DNA from: Gammaproteobacteria bacterium
GTDB lineage: Bacteria; Pseudomonadota; Gammaproteobacteria; Eutrophobiales; Eutrophobiaceae
NCBI GenBank assembly: GCA_016193395.1
Contig: JACPSH010000025.1
Location: 1 to 64,000 of the forward strand
DNA: 64,000 nt
Direction: 5' to 3'
Positions within the stretch are counted from its first letter, which is position 1. Each line of letters starts with the position of its first letter. Both the position numbers and the translations under genes were made by a program. The notes below the pieces were generated by a model. It did not search any database, had not been told where the DNA came from, and saw only the letters and a program-made list of their open reading frames with translations. Positions 17,641-29,573 of the stretch are shown piece after piece.

Positions 17641-18303
17641 ATGACGCACCGCACTGTCCAGGGTCCGGGGCGTAGCGCCGAACAGGCGCAAACGTTCCGC
17701 AAACTCCCGCGATATCTGGCGATTTTCTATTGCGCCCTGTCCGTCGCCGGCTGCGCGGTGCAGCCGCCGGGCCCGGTCGCGGACCGCGCGGCGGTCTGGC
17801 AGGCGCGCAGCGCGCGGCTGGCGGGGGTCACGCACTGGATCCTGAAGGGCAGGATCGCCGTGCAGCTCGAACGCGAAGGCTGGACCGCGACTTTGCACTG
17901 GGAGCAGCGTCCGGACAATTACGTGCTGCGGGTCAGCGCGCCGCTCGGGCGCGGCACCTTCGAATTGACCGGGACCCCGGACGGCGTGACGCTGCAGACC
18001 TCCGACAACCGGTTGTACCATGCCGATCAGCCCGAATCGCTCCTACAGCAGACTCTGGGCTGGCAGCTTCCGGTCTCCGGGCTTTATTACTGGGTCCGCG
18101 GCATGCCGGATCCGGGCTCCAGGTTCGATGTGCTCGATCTCGACGATCAGGGGCGTATCAACGACCTGATCCAGGACGGCTGGCAGGTGAATTACGAGCG
18201 CTACCGGCTGGCCGGGGACCTGGAGTTGCCGGGGAAGATCACGCTGGAGAACGAACGGCTCAGGGTGCGTCTCGTGATCAGCGACTGGATCCTGTCCTCG
18301 TGA
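17641..18303 (+). CDS. lolB: Outer-membrane lipoprotein receptor LolB
   Basis: A 220-residue lipoprotein that takes lipoproteins from LolA and inserts them in the outer membrane. The lipobox LSVAGC sits at about residue 38 after a rather long N-terminal region, so an internal start is possible. The mature part has the LolB strands WILKGRIAVQ, ATLHWEQRPDNYVLRVSAPLG and LYYWVRGMPDPG. The stop overlaps the GTG of ispE (GTGA). The lolB-ispE order is canonical. Confidence 0.92.
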   Translation: MTHRTVQGPGRSAEQAQTFRKLPRYLAIFYCALSVAGCAVQPPGPVADRAAVWQARSARLAGVTHWILKGRIAVQLEREGWTATLHWEQRPDNYVLRVSAPLGRGTFELTGTPDGVTLQTSDNRLYHADQPESLLQQTLGWQLPVSGLYYWVRGMPDPGSRFDVLDLDDQGRINDLIQDGWQVNYERYRLAGDLELPGKITLENERLRVRLVISDWILSS

Positions 18304-19142
18304 CGGAATCGTTTTGGCCGGCGCCGGCGAAGATCAACCTGTTTCTGCACGTCACGGGCAGGCGGCCTGACGGTTATCACTTGCTGCAGACCGTCTTCCA
18401 GTTCCTCGATCTCGAGGACCGGTTGGAATTCGGCCCGCGCGCGGACGATCTGATCGTGCGCCACACGGACAACGATGCCGTGCCTGCCGGAGACGACCTT
18501 GCGATTCGCGCGGCACATGCCCTGCGCGCGGCGGCCGGGAACACGCCGGGCGTCGATATCCGGATCAGCAAACGCATACCGATGGGCGGCGGGCTCGGGG
18601 GCGGCAGTTCGGACGCGGCCACAACGCTGGCCGCACTCAACAGCCTGTGGAATCTGGGGTTCGACGCCGCGGAACTGGGACGGATCGGTCTCAAACTGGG
18701 CGCGGACGTGCCCGTATTCCTGTTCGGACGGGCGGCATGGGCCGAGGGCGTCGGCGAAATACTAGAGCCGGTGGCGGTTCCCGAGGACTGGTACCTGATC
18801 GTGCACCCTGGCTGCGCGGTTTCCACGGCCAAAGTGTTCGATCATCCTGATTTGACACGTCATACCCCTGCAATCACAATACGCGCCTTTCTGGAGGGGG
18901 CCGGGTCGAACGACTGCGAGGCAGTTGTCCGGAAGTTGTACCCGCAGGTCGCCTCCGCCATCGATTGGCTGCGGGAACGCGGTGATGCGCGCATGACCGG
19001 CACCGGTTCCTGCGTCTTCCTGCGCTCGCGGTCGGAGAGCGAGGTTCGGGCGGTGCTAAAGGCGCTGCCGCCGCAATGGACCGGTTTAGTGGCGCGCGGC
19101 CTGAACCGATCACCTCTGCTGGAACGCATGGCACGCGGTTGA
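18300..19142 (+). CDS. ispE: 4-diphosphocytidyl-2-C-methyl-D-erythritol kinase
   Basis: A 280-residue GHMP-family kinase that phosphorylates CDP-ME in the MEP isoprenoid pathway. Motifs: PAPAKINLFLHVTGRRPDGYH at the N-terminus, the ATP-binding PMGGGLGGGSSDAATTL, and the C-terminal MTGTGSCVF. The start is GTG at 18300, overlapping the lolB stop; the track's longer frame reads through lolB out of frame. tRNA-Gln and prs follow. Confidence 0.95.
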   Translation: MTESFWPAPAKINLFLHVTGRRPDGYHLLQTVFQFLDLEDRLEFGPRADDLIVRHTDNDAVPAGDDLAIRAAHALRAAAGNTPGVDIRISKRIPMGGGLGGGSSDAATTLAALNSLWNLGFDAAELGRIGLKLGADVPVFLFGRAAWAEGVGEILEPVAVPEDWYLIVHPGCAVSTAKVFDHPDLTRHTPAITIRAFLEGAGSNDCEAVVRKLYPQVASAIDWLRERGDARMTGTGSCVFLRSRSESEVRAVLKALPPQWTGLVARGLNRSPLLERMARG

Positions 19143-19198
19143 ATGGGGCGGGCGCGACGCCGGCGCGATCGGCGGCGGGCCACGGGATTGCGAAAGTT

Positions 19199-19273
19199 TG
19201 GGGTGTAGCCAAGTGGCAAGGCACGGGACTTTGACTCCCGCATTCCCAGGTTCGAATCCTGGCACCCCAGCCA
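19199..19273 (+). tRNA. tRNA-Gln (anticodon TTG)
   Basis: A 75-base cloverleaf with acceptor stem TGGGGTG pairing with CACCCCA, anticodon arm CGGGA-CTTTGAC-TCCCG with anticodon TTG, T arm containing GGTTCGAATCC, discriminator G and genome-encoded CCA. It sits between ispE and prs, a common place for tRNA-Gln in Gammaproteobacteria. Confidence 0.97.
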
Positions 19274-19304
19274 GAAATTTGGCTTGCGGCAACGGACGGG
19301 ACCC

Positions 19305-20258
19305 ATGGCGCTGACCCATCTGACGTTGTTCACCGGCAATTCCAATCCGGCCCTGGCGTCGGAGATTGCCGGCTATCTGAACCTCCCGCTCGGCAAGGTC
19401 ACCGTCGACCGGTTCAGCGACGGCGAGGTGATGGTCGAAGTGGCCGAGAACGTGCGCGGGCGCGAAGTGGTCGTGATCCAGTCGCTGTGCATGCCGGTCA
19501 ACGACAACCTGATGGAATTGCTGGTGCTCGCGGACGCCGCCCGGCGGGCCTCCGCGACGCGCGTGACGGCAGTGATCCCCTACATGGGCTATGCGCGCCA
19601 GGACCGGCGCCCGCGTTCGGCGCGCGTGCCGATCACGGCCAAGGTGGTGGCCAGCATGATCGGCGCCGTGGGCGTCGATCGGGTTCTGACCGTGGATCTG
19701 CACGCGGATCAGATCCAGGGCTTCTTCGACATGCCGCTGGACAATGTTTATGCCTCGCCCGTGCTGCTGGGCGACGTATGGAAGCACAAGTACAGGAACC
19801 AGGTCGTCGTATCACCGGACGTGGGCGGCGTGGTGCGCGCGCGGGCGCTGGCGAAACGGCTGGACGACACCGATCTCGCGATTATCGACAAACGGCGGCC
19901 GCACCCGAACGAGTCCGAGGTCATGAACATCATCGGGGACGTCAACGGCCGCACCGCGGTGATCATCGACGACCTGGTGGACACGGCCGGGACGTTGTGC
20001 AACGCGGCCGCGGCCCTGAAAGAGGCCGGCGCGACGCGCGTGGTCGCCTATTGCACGCACCCGGTGCTTTCGGGCAGCGCCGTCCGCAACATCAGCAGTT
20101 CGGTGCTGGACGAACTGGTGGTGACGGACACGATCCCGCTGCGGGAAGACGCCCGGACCTGCCCGCGCATCCGCCAGTTGAGCGTGGCGGCGATGCTCGC
20201 CGAGAGCGTACGCAGGGTTTCGGAAGGAGAGTCTTTGAGTTCGATGTTTGTAGATTAG
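19305..20258 (+). CDS. prs: Ribose-phosphate pyrophosphokinase
   Basis: A 317-residue enzyme making PRPP from ribose 5-phosphate and ATP for nucleotide, His and Trp synthesis. Motifs: [12 protein letters not shown], the ATP-site [26 protein letters not shown], and the PRPP-binding loop [15 protein letters not shown] prefer ATG 19305 (MALTHLTLF), which gives the usual length; the track begins at an upstream TTG. The gene is followed directly by an AAAGT-type heptamer repeat and then rplY. Confidence 0.96.
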   Translation: MALTHLTLFTGNSNPALASEIAGYLNLPLGKVTVDRFSDGEVMVEVAENVRGREVVVIQSLCMPVNDNLMELLVLADAARRASATRVTAVIPYMGYARQDRRPRSARVPITAKVVASMIGAVGVDRVLTVDLHADQIQGFFDMPLDNVYASPVLLGDVWKHKYRNQVVVSPDVGGVVRARALAKRLDDTDLAIIDKRRPHPNESEVMNIIGDVNGRTAVIIDDLVDTAGTLCNAAAALKEAGATRVVAYCTHPVLSGSAVRNISSSVLDELVVTDTIPLREDARTCPRIRQLSVAAMLAESVRRVSEGESLSSMFVD

Positions 20259-20327
20259 TAAAAAGTGAAAAGTTAAAAGTACAAAGAGGAAATTCTTTTC
20301 ACTTTAAACTTTACACTTTGCACTCCG
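20259..20327. repeat. Heptamer repeat, class AAAGTNN, inverted arms (prs/rplY)
   Basis: Left arm units are AAAAGTG, AAAAGTT and AAAAGTA; the right arm carries CACTTTA, AACTTTA and CACTTTG. Both arms keep a seven-base period, and they are imperfect reverse complements around GAGGAAATTC. The tract begins directly at the prs stop and ends about 55 bases before rplY. Confidence 0.85.
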
Positions 20328-20380
20328 CTTGGTCGCGGGCGGAGCGCGAAATTCAACTTCGACAGTTAAGGAGTGCAATC

Positions 20381-21145
20381 ATGCAGCAGTTTGAAATCAA
20401 CGCGGAACTGCGCGGAGATGTGGGGAAGGGTGCGAGCCGCCGCCTGCGTCGTCTTGGCCGTGTTCCGGGAATCGTCTACGGCACCTCGCAGGAGACCACG
20501 CCGATCGTGATCGCCCATGATGAGCTGGCGAACCAGCTCCAGCACGAGGCGTTCGCATCGCACGTGTTGACCATCCACATTGGTGGAAAGAGCGAGAAGG
20601 TCGTGCTGAAAGATCTTCAGAGGCATCCTTTCCGACCGACGATCGTGCATGTGGATTTTCTGCGCATCGACGAGAACAAGGAATTCACCATGCGCGTTCC
20701 GATCCACTTCATCAACGAGGATAAGTGCGTCGGCGTCCGCCTTGAGGGCGGGGCGATCAGCCACGTCATGACCGAGGTCGAGGTGTCATGCCTGCCGCGT
20801 CACCTGCCGGAGTTCATCGAGGTCGATTTGGCGGAGATGAAGGTCGGCGACACCGTCCACCTGGGCGAGCTGAAACTGCCCGAAGGCGTGTCGATCTACA
20901 CCCTCAGGCACGGCGGGGATCCGAGCAGGCCGGTGGTCAATGTCCACATCCCGCGCGCGATCGAGATTGAGGAAGAGGTCTCGGCGGAAGGCGCGGTCCC
21001 CGAGGAAGCCGCCGTGGCTGCCTTGCCGGAGGGCGAGCAGCCGGCGGCCGAGGTCGCGGCACCGGAGGCGAAGGAGGACACGGAAGTCAAGGAAAAAAAG
21101 GAATCGAAGGAGAAGAAGCAATCGAAGGAGAAGAAGAAGGACTGA
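20381..21145 (+). CDS. rplY: 50S ribosomal protein L25/general stress protein Ctc
   Basis: A 254-residue bL25 of the long CTC type that binds 5S rRNA. The L25 domain covers about residues 1-95 (NAELRGDVGKGASRRLRR, HPFRPTIVHVDF), followed by the beta C-terminal domain to about 190. The tail of about 60 residues is Glu/Ala-rich and then Lys/Glu-rich (KESKEKKQSKEKKKD), probably disordered. ATG 20381 follows a clear TAAGGAG. prs-rplY-pth-ychF is the canonical order. The upstream part of the track frame is prs in another frame. Confidence 0.95.
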   Translation: MQQFEINAELRGDVGKGASRRLRRLGRVPGIVYGTSQETTPIVIAHDELANQLQHEAFASHVLTIHIGGKSEKVVLKDLQRHPFRPTIVHVDFLRIDENKEFTMRVPIHFINEDKCVGVRLEGGAISHVMTEVEVSCLPRHLPEFIEVDLAEMKVGDTVHLGELKLPEGVSIYTLRHGGDPSRPVVNVHIPRAIEIEEEVSAEGAVPEEAAVAALPEGEQPAAEVAAPEAKEDTEVKEKKESKEKKQSKEKKKD

Positions 21146-21166
21146 TCGGGCCCCGGTGGATGCCTG

Positions 21167-21745
21167 GTGCCTGTGGCGCTGCAACTCGTAATCGGGCTCG
21201 GCAATCCCGGCCCCCGCTATGCCGAAACCCGGCACAATGCCGGGTTTTGGTTTATCGAGCGCCTCGCCGCGATCCAGGCCGTGAACTTCTCCAGGGAGTC
21301 GAAGTTCCAGGGCGAGGTCGCACGCCTGCGCGGTGCCGGGTTCGACTGTTGGCTGCTCAAACCGGGCACCTTCATGAACGACAGTGGCGGCCCGGTGCAG
21401 TCATTCATGCAGTATTACAACGTGCCGCCGGAGCAGGCCCTGATCGCCCACGACGAGGTGGATTTCGCCCCCGGGACCGCGCGCCTCAAGCGGGCCGGCG
21501 GCCACGGCGGCCATAACGGCCTGCGCGACATCATCGAACGCGCCGGAAGCAGCGAATTCCAGCGGCTGCGGCTCGGGGTCGGGCACCCTGGCGACCGGGA
21601 TGCGGTGGTTTCCTACGTCCTCAACCGGCCCACATCGGCGGAGCGGGAACTCATCGACGCCGCGATCGGCCGCGCGCTGGAGGTCATGCCGCTCGTCCTG
21701 GCAGGTGAACTCGAGAAGGCGATGACGGAACTGCATGGGTTTTAA
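21167..21745 (+). CDS. pth: Peptidyl-tRNA hydrolase
   Basis: A 192-residue esterase that frees tRNAs from drop-off peptidyl-tRNA. Conserved residues are in [19 protein letters not shown] (Asn and the catalytic His), FMNDSG and AHDEVDF (catalytic Asp), with [12 protein letters not shown] following. The start is GTG 21167; a second in-frame GTG six bases later is equally possible. Its stop lies inside the first codons of ychF (11-base overlap). Confidence 0.95.
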   Translation: MPVALQLVIGLGNPGPRYAETRHNAGFWFIERLAAIQAVNFSRESKFQGEVARLRGAGFDCWLLKPGTFMNDSGGPVQSFMQYYNVPPEQALIAHDEVDFAPGTARLKRAGGHGGHNGLRDIIERAGSSEFQRLRLGVGHPGDRDAVVSYVLNRPTSAERELIDAAIGRALEVMPLVLAGELEKAMTELHGF

Positions 21746-22826
21746 TTGCGGTATCGTCGGGCTGCCCAACGTCGGCAAGTCCACCCTGTTCAACGCCCTG
21801 ACCAGCTCAAAGATCGCGGCGGAGAACTACCCGTTCTGCACCATCGATCCCAACGTCGGCGTCGTCGCGGTCCCGGATCCGCGCCTGGATCAGCTCGCCT
21901 CGATCGTCAAGCCGAAGAGCGTCGTTCCCGCACACATTGAATTTGTCGACATCGCCGGTCTCGTCGAGGGAGCCTCCGAGGGCGAGGGACTCGGCAACCA
22001 GTTTCTCGCCCATATCCGCGAAACCGACGCCATCGCCCAGGTCGTGCGCTGTTTCCGGAATGACAATGTCACGCACGTCGTTGACCGGCTCGATCCGATT
22101 GCCGACATCGACGTGGTTAACATGGAGCTGTGCCTGGCTGATCAGGAGACGCTGGAGCGCGCGTTGCAGAAGGCTGTCAAGCTGGCGAAGATCGGGGAGA
22201 AGGAGGCGCGGGCGCGCGCCGCCCTGCTGGAGCGCGTGGCCGCGCAGGTGAACGACGGGCGCCCGGTGCGGACGCTCGGGCTTGCAACGGAGGAATTGGA
22301 ACAGTTGCAGGATTTGCACCTGCTGACTGCCAAGCCCGCCCTGTACATCGCCAATGTCGGCGAACACGATCTGCAGGACAGCCCGTTGCTGAAGGCGGTG
22401 CGCGATGCCGCCGACAAGGAAGGATCGGAAGTCACCCCGGTGTGCGCGGCCATCGAGGCCGAGATCGCGCAACTGGACGCCGCGGACCGCCAGGAGTTCC
22501 TGCAAGCGCACGGACTCGAGGAACCCGGCCTGAACCGCATCATCCGCGCCGGCTACCGCCTGCTCGGTCTGCAGACCTTTTTCACCGCCGGACCCAAGGA
22601 GGTGCGCGCCTGGACCCTGCCCGTGGGCGCGACCGCGCTGCGCGCCGCCGGCACGATTCACACGGATTTCGAGCGCGGGTTCATTCGCGCCGAGGTCGTC
22701 AAGTTCGCCGACTACCTGGCAGGCGGAGGCGAACAGGGGGCGAAGGAAGCAGGGAAGTGGCGCCTGGAAGGCAGGGACTACGTGGTGCAGGATGGCGATG
22801 TAATATTGTTCCGCTTCGCCGTCTGA
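21735..22826 (+). CDS. ychF: Redox-regulated ATPase YchF/Obg-like
   Basis: A 363-residue OBG-family P-loop NTPase that prefers ATP and associates with ribosomes. G1 is [14 protein letters not shown] and G3 is [22 protein letters not shown]. The G4 region reads YIANVGE rather than NKxD, consistent with ATP specificity. A helical hairpin domain and C-terminal TGS domain ([30 protein letters not shown]) follow. Overlaps the end of pth. A CACGARG-type heptamer repeat begins 12 bases after the stop. Confidence 0.96.
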   Translation: MGFNCGIVGLPNVGKSTLFNALTSSKIAAENYPFCTIDPNVGVVAVPDPRLDQLASIVKPKSVVPAHIEFVDIAGLVEGASEGEGLGNQFLAHIRETDAIAQVVRCFRNDNVTHVVDRLDPIADIDVVNMELCLADQETLERALQKAVKLAKIGEKEARARAALLERVAAQVNDGRPVRTLGLATEELEQLQDLHLLTAKPALYIANVGEHDLQDSPLLKAVRDAADKEGSEVTPVCAAIEAEIAQLDAADRQEFLQAHGLEEPGLNRIIRAGYRLLGLQTFFTAGPKEVRAWTLPVGATALRAAGTIHTDFERGFIRAEVVKFADYLAGGGEQGAKEAGKWRLEGRDYVVQDGDVILFRFAV

Positions 22827-22838
22827 TTCCGAGGGTTT

Positions 22839-22903
22839 ACGAGGCACGAAGCACGAGGAACGCTTAAGTTAAGTGCCTCGTTCCTCGTGCCTGGTTCCTC
22901 GTG
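22839..22903. repeat. Heptamer repeat, class CACGARG, inverted arms (after ychF)
   Basis: The left arm reads ACGAGGC-ACGAAGC-ACGAGGA and the right arm GCCTCGT-TCCTCGT-GCCTGGT-TCCTCGT, with a seven-base period and a central CTTAAGTTAAG. It is the only member of this class I found in the window. Confidence 0.8.
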
Positions 22904-22918
22904 AAAGAGGATCAATAC

Positions 22919-23563
22919 ATGCAGCACCTTCAGCTACGTAAGGAAATCATCCACACCGCCCGATCGTTCATGCCGCTGGGCCTGGGCGTGGGGACCGCGG
23001 GGAACGTAAGCGGCCGCGTGCGCGACGGGTTTCTGATCACGCCCTCCGGCGTGGCCTACGGCCGCCTGCGGCCCGCGCACCTGGTCCTCATGGCCGGTTC
23101 GGGCGCCGTGCGCGGCGGCGCGCTCAAGCCTTCCAGTGAATGGCGCTTCCATCGGGACATCTACGCCGCGCGGCCGGAAGTGCGCGCCATCGTGCACGTG
23201 CATTCGCCTTTTGCCACCGCGATCGCCTGCACGCGCAGGGGGATCCCGGCCTTCCACTATATGGTCGCGGTGGCAGGCGGCGATTCCATCCGTTGCGCGC
23301 CGTATGCCACTTTCGGCACGCAGGCGCTGTCGAGCCGTGCCGTGCGCGCGCTCCGGCAACGTTCCTCCTGCCTGCTGGCCAACCACGGCCAGATCGCGCT
23401 CGGGGAAGACCTGCCATCGGCCCTGAAGGTCGCGCTCGAAGTGGAGGAACTGGCAAAGCAGTACTGGCTCGCTAACTTGTTTGCCAAGCCGGTCACGCTC
23501 GGCCGGCGCGAGATGAGGAAAATTGTCGGCAAATTCCGGAATTACGGGAGACAGGGGGTTTAA
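22919..23563 (+). CDS. Class II aldolase/adducin family protein
   Basis: A 214-residue zinc-dependent aldolase-fold protein related to L-fuculose-1-phosphate aldolase and ribulose-phosphate 4-epimerase. Seen: GVGTAGNVSGRVRDGFLITPSG (phosphate-binding region), the catalytic Glu in SSEWRFHRDIY, and zinc histidines in VHVHSPFAT and in NHGQIALG. ATG 22919 is preceded by AAAGAGG; the track start at 22901 is an upstream GTG. The substrate is unknown. The YajG-like lipoprotein gene starts directly after its stop. Confidence 0.8.
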   Translation: MQHLQLRKEIIHTARSFMPLGLGVGTAGNVSGRVRDGFLITPSGVAYGRLRPAHLVLMAGSGAVRGGALKPSSEWRFHRDIYAARPEVRAIVHVHSPFATAIACTRRGIPAFHYMVAVAGGDSIRCAPYATFGTQALSSRAVRALRQRSSCLLANHGQIALGEDLPSALKVALEVEELAKQYWLANLFAKPVTLGRREMRKIVGKFRNYGRQGV

Positions 23564-23564
23564 C

Positions 23565-24179
23565 ATGCGCGCGCGCACAGACACCGTTCAGATATTCATG
23601 CGTTCACGCAAAGCACCGACACACCTGTTTGCACTGACGGTTATGGCGTGTTGGCTCTGCGCCTGTGCGCTGAGTCCGCAGACTGTCCGCATCAATCCGG
23701 TCCTGGACGTGTCGCAGTTGGCGTCGCGGGGACAGGGCACGACGATCGCGCTGAACGTGATCGATGCCAGGGCAGGCAAGACCGTGGGTTACCGGGGCGG
23801 CGTCTATGCGACGGCGAGCATCTCGACGGACGCGGGCATGGCTGCAGCTGTCCGCACAGAAATCGCCCGCGCGTTCGGGCAGCTCGGATACCGCGTCGTG
23901 GAGCCCGGCGCGGATGCGGGCATTGCACTCGAGGTGGAGATCGCCGAGCTGGGCTACGCCGTGACGGAGGACCGGGTCACACGCACCGTTGCGACCGTGG
24001 CCGCGGTGCGTGCTCGCGCCACTTCGGGATCCATCACCCGCACCGGGGATTACCGTGACCGGCGCACGAAGGAGGTCCTCAAGGCGCCCTCGGAGTCGGA
24101 GAACGAGGCGCTGCTGAACGACGTGCTGTCCGCGTCGCTGCAGCGCCTGGTCGCCGACCCGGACCTGTTGAAATTCTAA
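23565..24179 (+). CDS. YajG-family lipoprotein
   Basis: A 204-residue predicted lipoprotein. A hydrophobic stretch LFALTVMACWLCAC precedes the candidate acylated Cys; a second start at 23598 would shorten the N-terminus to a more ordinary signal. The mature part matches the YajG pattern of predicted outer-membrane lipoproteins (TTIALNVIDARAGKTVGYRGGVY ... TEIARAFGQLGYRVVEPG ... EVEIAELGYAV). YajG function is not established. Convergent with the SMP-30-like gene, with a strong palindrome between them. Confidence 0.75.
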   Translation: MRARTDTVQIFMRSRKAPTHLFALTVMACWLCACALSPQTVRINPVLDVSQLASRGQGTTIALNVIDARAGKTVGYRGGVYATASISTDAGMAAAVRTEIARAFGQLGYRVVEPGADAGIALEVEIAELGYAVTEDRVTRTVATVAAVRARATSGSITRTGDYRDRRTKEVLKAPSESENEALLNDVLSASLQRLVADPDLLKF

Positions 24180-24205
24180 CCAGCAGGTTTTCTTCCTTAC
24201 ACGTC

Positions 24206-24233
24206 ATCCCGGACCGCGAAGCGGGTCCGGGAT
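24206..24233. terminator. Bidirectional terminator-like palindrome
   Basis: ATCCCGGACC pairs with GGTCCGGGAT and an inner GC-rich segment around a GAA loop. It sits between the convergent genes ending at 24179 and 24250, so it probably serves both. Confidence 0.65.
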
Positions 24234-24249
24234 CCAGTTCCGCAATAAA

Positions 24250-25131
24250 TCACTTCCCCCCGCCCGCGCCTTTGTACGCCGTCACCTTCCCGTCCATCAT
24301 GAGCGGGATGACCAACATGTCGCTCGCCTGGATGAAGTCGAAGTCGGCGGTGCCCATCTTGATCTCGAGCAGCGTCGCCACCTCGCCGGTTCCCTTGACA
24401 ACAAGGATCTTCCCCGCGGGCCAGTCGCTCAGGTAGTAGCTTCCGCCCGGTCCCGGTTCGACCGCGTCGATCACGCCGATGGTGCCCCCGCCGGTGACGT
24501 TCGATATCATCTTGTCCGCCATGGAAACGGCGAGAAACTGGCCCGGCCGCTTGGTCTGGAAGTCGCCCAATGTCCCGACCAGGATGCGCTCCTTCTCGAT
24601 CAGCAGTCCATTCGGGGAATCCAGCGCCGGGTCTTCCAACCAGATCTCAAGTTTCCCCTTCAGCAGGCGGTAGATGCGGTTGGCGCCCGTGTCGGAAACG
24701 TAGATCGCCCCATCCAGCCCCGCCGCGACGTCATTCATGAACTTCGCATCGGTGACGGGGTAACGGTTGGCGATCGCAGCGGTCTTCGTGTCGATCTCGA
24801 TGATCGTGTCGATGTCTGCGGTGTAGAGCTTGGCGGCGACGACGGCGAGTCCCTTCGGCGCGTTCAGCCCCTTCAGCCACTCCAGCGCCAGCACCTGTCC
24901 GTCCATCGATACCTTCGAGATGAAACCGTTTCCGTCCCTGGCGGCCGGGTCGCCGTTCACGTTCGACACGTACAGCACGTTTTCGGCGGGGTCGTGGACG
25001 ACGGACTCCGGGTTGGCGAACCCGGCGGCTTCCCAGAGCGGACTGAAACCCGCGCCTTCCGCCTGCGCGCCCGCGGTGAACAGAAAGAGCAACGCGCCCA
25101 CCCACGAGTTCGTGCGGCCATTCTTGTTCAT
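24250..25131 (-). CDS. Exported SMP-30/NHL-type beta-propeller protein
   Basis: A 293-residue protein with a signal peptide (SWVGALLFLFTAGAQA), so periplasmic or secreted. The rest is a beta-propeller with repeats such as PESVVHDPAENVLYVSNVNGD, FMNDVAAGLDGAIYVSDTGANRIYRL and GPGGSYYLSDWPAGKILVV, like gluconolactonase/SMP-30 proteins. The substrate is not evident. Its ATG overlaps the stop of the preceding gene by four bases (ATGA), so the two are coupled. The track's longer frame includes that gene out of frame. Confidence 0.75.
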   Translation of the reverse strand: MNKNGRTNSWVGALLFLFTAGAQAEGAGFSPLWEAAGFANPESVVHDPAENVLYVSNVNGDPAARDGNGFISKVSMDGQVLALEWLKGLNAPKGLAVVAAKLYTADIDTIIEIDTKTAAIANRYPVTDAKFMNDVAAGLDGAIYVSDTGANRIYRLLKGKLEIWLEDPALDSPNGLLIEKERILVGTLGDFQTKRPGQFLAVSMADKMISNVTGGGTIGVIDAVEPGPGGSYYLSDWPAGKILVVKGTGEVATLLEIKMGTADFDFIQASDMLVIPLMMDGKVTAYKGAGGGK

Positions 25132-25493
25132 GTACTGCTCCTGGCAAGTTGATGGATGATGAATTCGTAAAGGTCGTGCTCGAGCTTGCGCGCGACGTCC
25201 TCGAACAGCGCGCGCAGTTCCGCGGAATCGAATTCGGTGCTGGCCGAGAGCACCGGCGTGCTTTTCATGTGAAAGACACGTCCCTCCCCATCGTCCACGG
25301 CGTGGTGGGAGAGGCCGCCGTCCCGACTCCACGTGAGCGCCTGTTCGCCCGGCCCCTTGTTGTAGCAAATCTGGAACTGGATGACCTCGTCCTCTCCTCC
25401 GTACCAGACGTAAAGATCCAGTTGCGGGCTTTCAAACCACCGCCGCCGCGGCTCGCCGATGGGCTGTTTCGCCGTATGTACTTCCTTCAACAC
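25128..25493 (-). CDS. Conserved-looking hypothetical protein
   Basis: A 121-residue soluble protein starting MLKEVHTAKQPIGEPRRRWF. It has an Asp/Trp-rich beta segment (LDLYVWYGGEDEVIQFQICYNKG) and a C-terminal helix (RALFEDVARKLEHDLYEFIIHQLA). No signal peptide, metal motif or membrane helix is visible, and I do not recognise a named family. It is coupled to the SMP-30-like gene by an ATGA overlap and follows trpC after 55 bases on the same strand. Confidence 0.7.
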   Translation of the reverse strand: MLKEVHTAKQPIGEPRRRWFESPQLDLYVWYGGEDEVIQFQICYNKGPGEQALTWSRDGGLSHHAVDDGEGRVFHMKSTPVLSASTEFDSAELRALFEDVARKLEHDLYEFIIHQLARSST

Positions 25494-25548
25494 GCCGACA
25501 CCTCTGCTTTCCTAGCAGAACAATTAAAGGGCCAGGAGTCAATTGCAA

Positions 25549-26376
25549 TCAAGTCCCCTCCGGCTCCGGTCCGTGGAGGAACAGTTCCCTGAGCTTCGCG
25601 CCCGGATCGGGGGCGCGCATCAAGGTCTCGCCGACCAGGAAGGCATTGACCCCGTGCCTGCGCATAAGGGCGACGTCCTCGCGGGAGCGGATCCCACTCT
25701 CGGTGACGACCGTGCGGTCCGGGAAGACATCGACCAGCAGGTTCAGCGTGTTGTTCAGGTCGGTCTCGAAGGTGCGCAGATCGCGGTTGTTCATGCCGAT
25801 AAGTGGCGTGCGCAGCATGAGCGCCCGTTCCAGCTCGGTGCGATCGTGTACTTCCACGAGCACGTCGACCCCGGCGTCAGCCGCCGCCGTCGCAAGTTCG
25901 CGCAGCGCGGGATCCGAAAGCGCCGTGACGATCAGGAGCACGCAGTCCGCCCCCAGCGCCCGCGCCTCGTATACCTGCCAGGGATCGAGGGTGAAGTCCT
26001 TGCGCAGGACCGGCAATCCGGCGGCGCGCTTTGCCTCCACGAGGTCCTGATCGCGGCCCTCGAAGAATGGTTCGTCCGTGAGCACCGACAGGCAGGTCGC
26101 TCCGCCTTGACAGCAGGACTCGGCGAGCCTGCGCGGGTCGTAATCCGGGCGGATGAGGCCGCGACTGGGCGAGGCTTTTTTCAGCTCCGCGATCACGGCC
26201 GGCCTGCCCGCCTCGATTTCCCGCCGCACTGCGGCAAAGAATCCCGCGGGCGCGGGGGCCGAGAGCGCGCGGCGTTTCATCTCCGCAAACGGCGTTGCGG
26301 CCTTGCGCTCCGCCACTTCCTCGCGCTTGCGGACGAGAATGCGCTCGAGGATGTCGGCCTTCGCTGCGATCGCCAT
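25549..26376 (-). CDS. trpC: Indole-3-glycerol phosphate synthase
   Basis: A 275-residue TIM barrel that closes the indole ring in tryptophan synthesis. Motifs: [31 protein letters not shown] with the catalytic lysine, [32 protein letters not shown] and VTESGIRS. I set the start at ATG 26376 ([14 protein letters not shown]); the track frame extends upstream into trpD. Eight bases separate it from trpD. It is not fused to trpF. Confidence 0.96.
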   Translation of the reverse strand: MAIAAKADILERILVRKREEVAERKAATPFAEMKRRALSAPAPAGFFAAVRREIEAGRPAVIAELKKASPSRGLIRPDYDPRRLAESCCQGGATCLSVLTDEPFFEGRDQDLVEAKRAAGLPVLRKDFTLDPWQVYEARALGADCVLLIVTALSDPALRELATAAADAGVDVLVEVHDRTELERALMLRTPLIGMNNRDLRTFETDLNNTLNLLVDVFPDRTVVTESGIRSREDVALMRRHGVNAFLVGETLMRAPDPGAKLRELFLHGPEPEGT

Positions 26377-26384
26377 GCCAGGTC

Positions 26385-27407
<1,023 letters not shown>

Positions 27408-27420
27408 GGCGGGCCGCCCG

Positions 27421-27996
27421 TCAGGCGCGCACGGCAAGGAAATTCTTGAGCAGTTCGTGACCGCAGGAGGTGAGGATAGACTCCGGGTGGAACTGCACGC
27501 CGAAGACCGGAAGCTCCTTGTGCTGCAATCCCATGATTTCCTCCTCCTCGTCCTTGGTCCATGCGGTCACGCTCAGGCATTGCGGCAGCGTTTCGCGCTC
27601 GACGACCAGCGAATGGTAGCGCGTCGCCGTGAAGGGGCTGGCGACGCCGCGGAACAGGTCCGAATCGTCGTGCAGGATCTGGGAGGTCTTGCCGTGCATG
27701 ATGCGCTTGGCATGCACAACCCGGCCGCCGAACACCTGGCCGATGCTCTGGTGCCCGAGGCACACGCCCAGGATTGGCATCTTGCCCGCAAAGCGCTCGA
27801 TGAGCGGCATGGAGATCCCCGCCTGGTCCGGGGTGCACGGCCCCGGTGAGATCACGATGCGCTCGGGCACGCGTTCCTCGATCTGCTCTAGCGAGATCTG
27901 ATCGTTGCGGAACACGCGCACGTCCTGCCCCAACTCGCCCAGGTACTGCACCAGGTTATAGGTGAAGGAGTCGTAGTTGTCGATCATCAGCAGCAT
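27421..27996 (-). CDS. trpG: Anthranilate synthase component II (glutamine amidotransferase)
   Basis: A 191-residue class I amidotransferase that supplies ammonia to TrpE and may also serve PabB. The nucleophile Cys is in [15 protein letters not shown] and the His-Glu pair in [12 protein letters not shown]. The N-terminus is [19 protein letters not shown]. Separated from trpE by 94 bases in which I see no clear element. Confidence 0.96.
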   Translation of the reverse strand: MLLMIDNYDSFTYNLVQYLGELGQDVRVFRNDQISLEQIEERVPERIVISPGPCTPDQAGISMPLIERFAGKMPILGVCLGHQSIGQVFGGRVVHAKRIMHGKTSQILHDDSDLFRGVASPFTATRYHSLVVERETLPQCLSVTAWTKDEEEEIMGLQHKELPVFGVQFHPESILTSCGHELLKNFLAVRA

Positions 27997-28090
27997 GGAT
28001 TATGGACCGCAGAAAACCGGAACCTATTAACAAGTCCCAGACTCGTTGTGATCAGAATGAAGACTATAGACCATATTCTGCCAACTGCGC

Positions 28091-29572
<1,482 letters not shown>

Positions 29573-29573
29573 G

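Noticed and set aside
17730-18299. Upstream 190 codons of the ispE frame
   Set aside because: Out of frame with lolB and compositionally shadow-like; the GTG at 18300 fits the conserved IspE start.
20259-20327. Possible CRISPR-like array in the AAAGT tracts
   Set aside because: Units are seven bases, adjacent and degenerate, with no spacers and no cas genes nearby.
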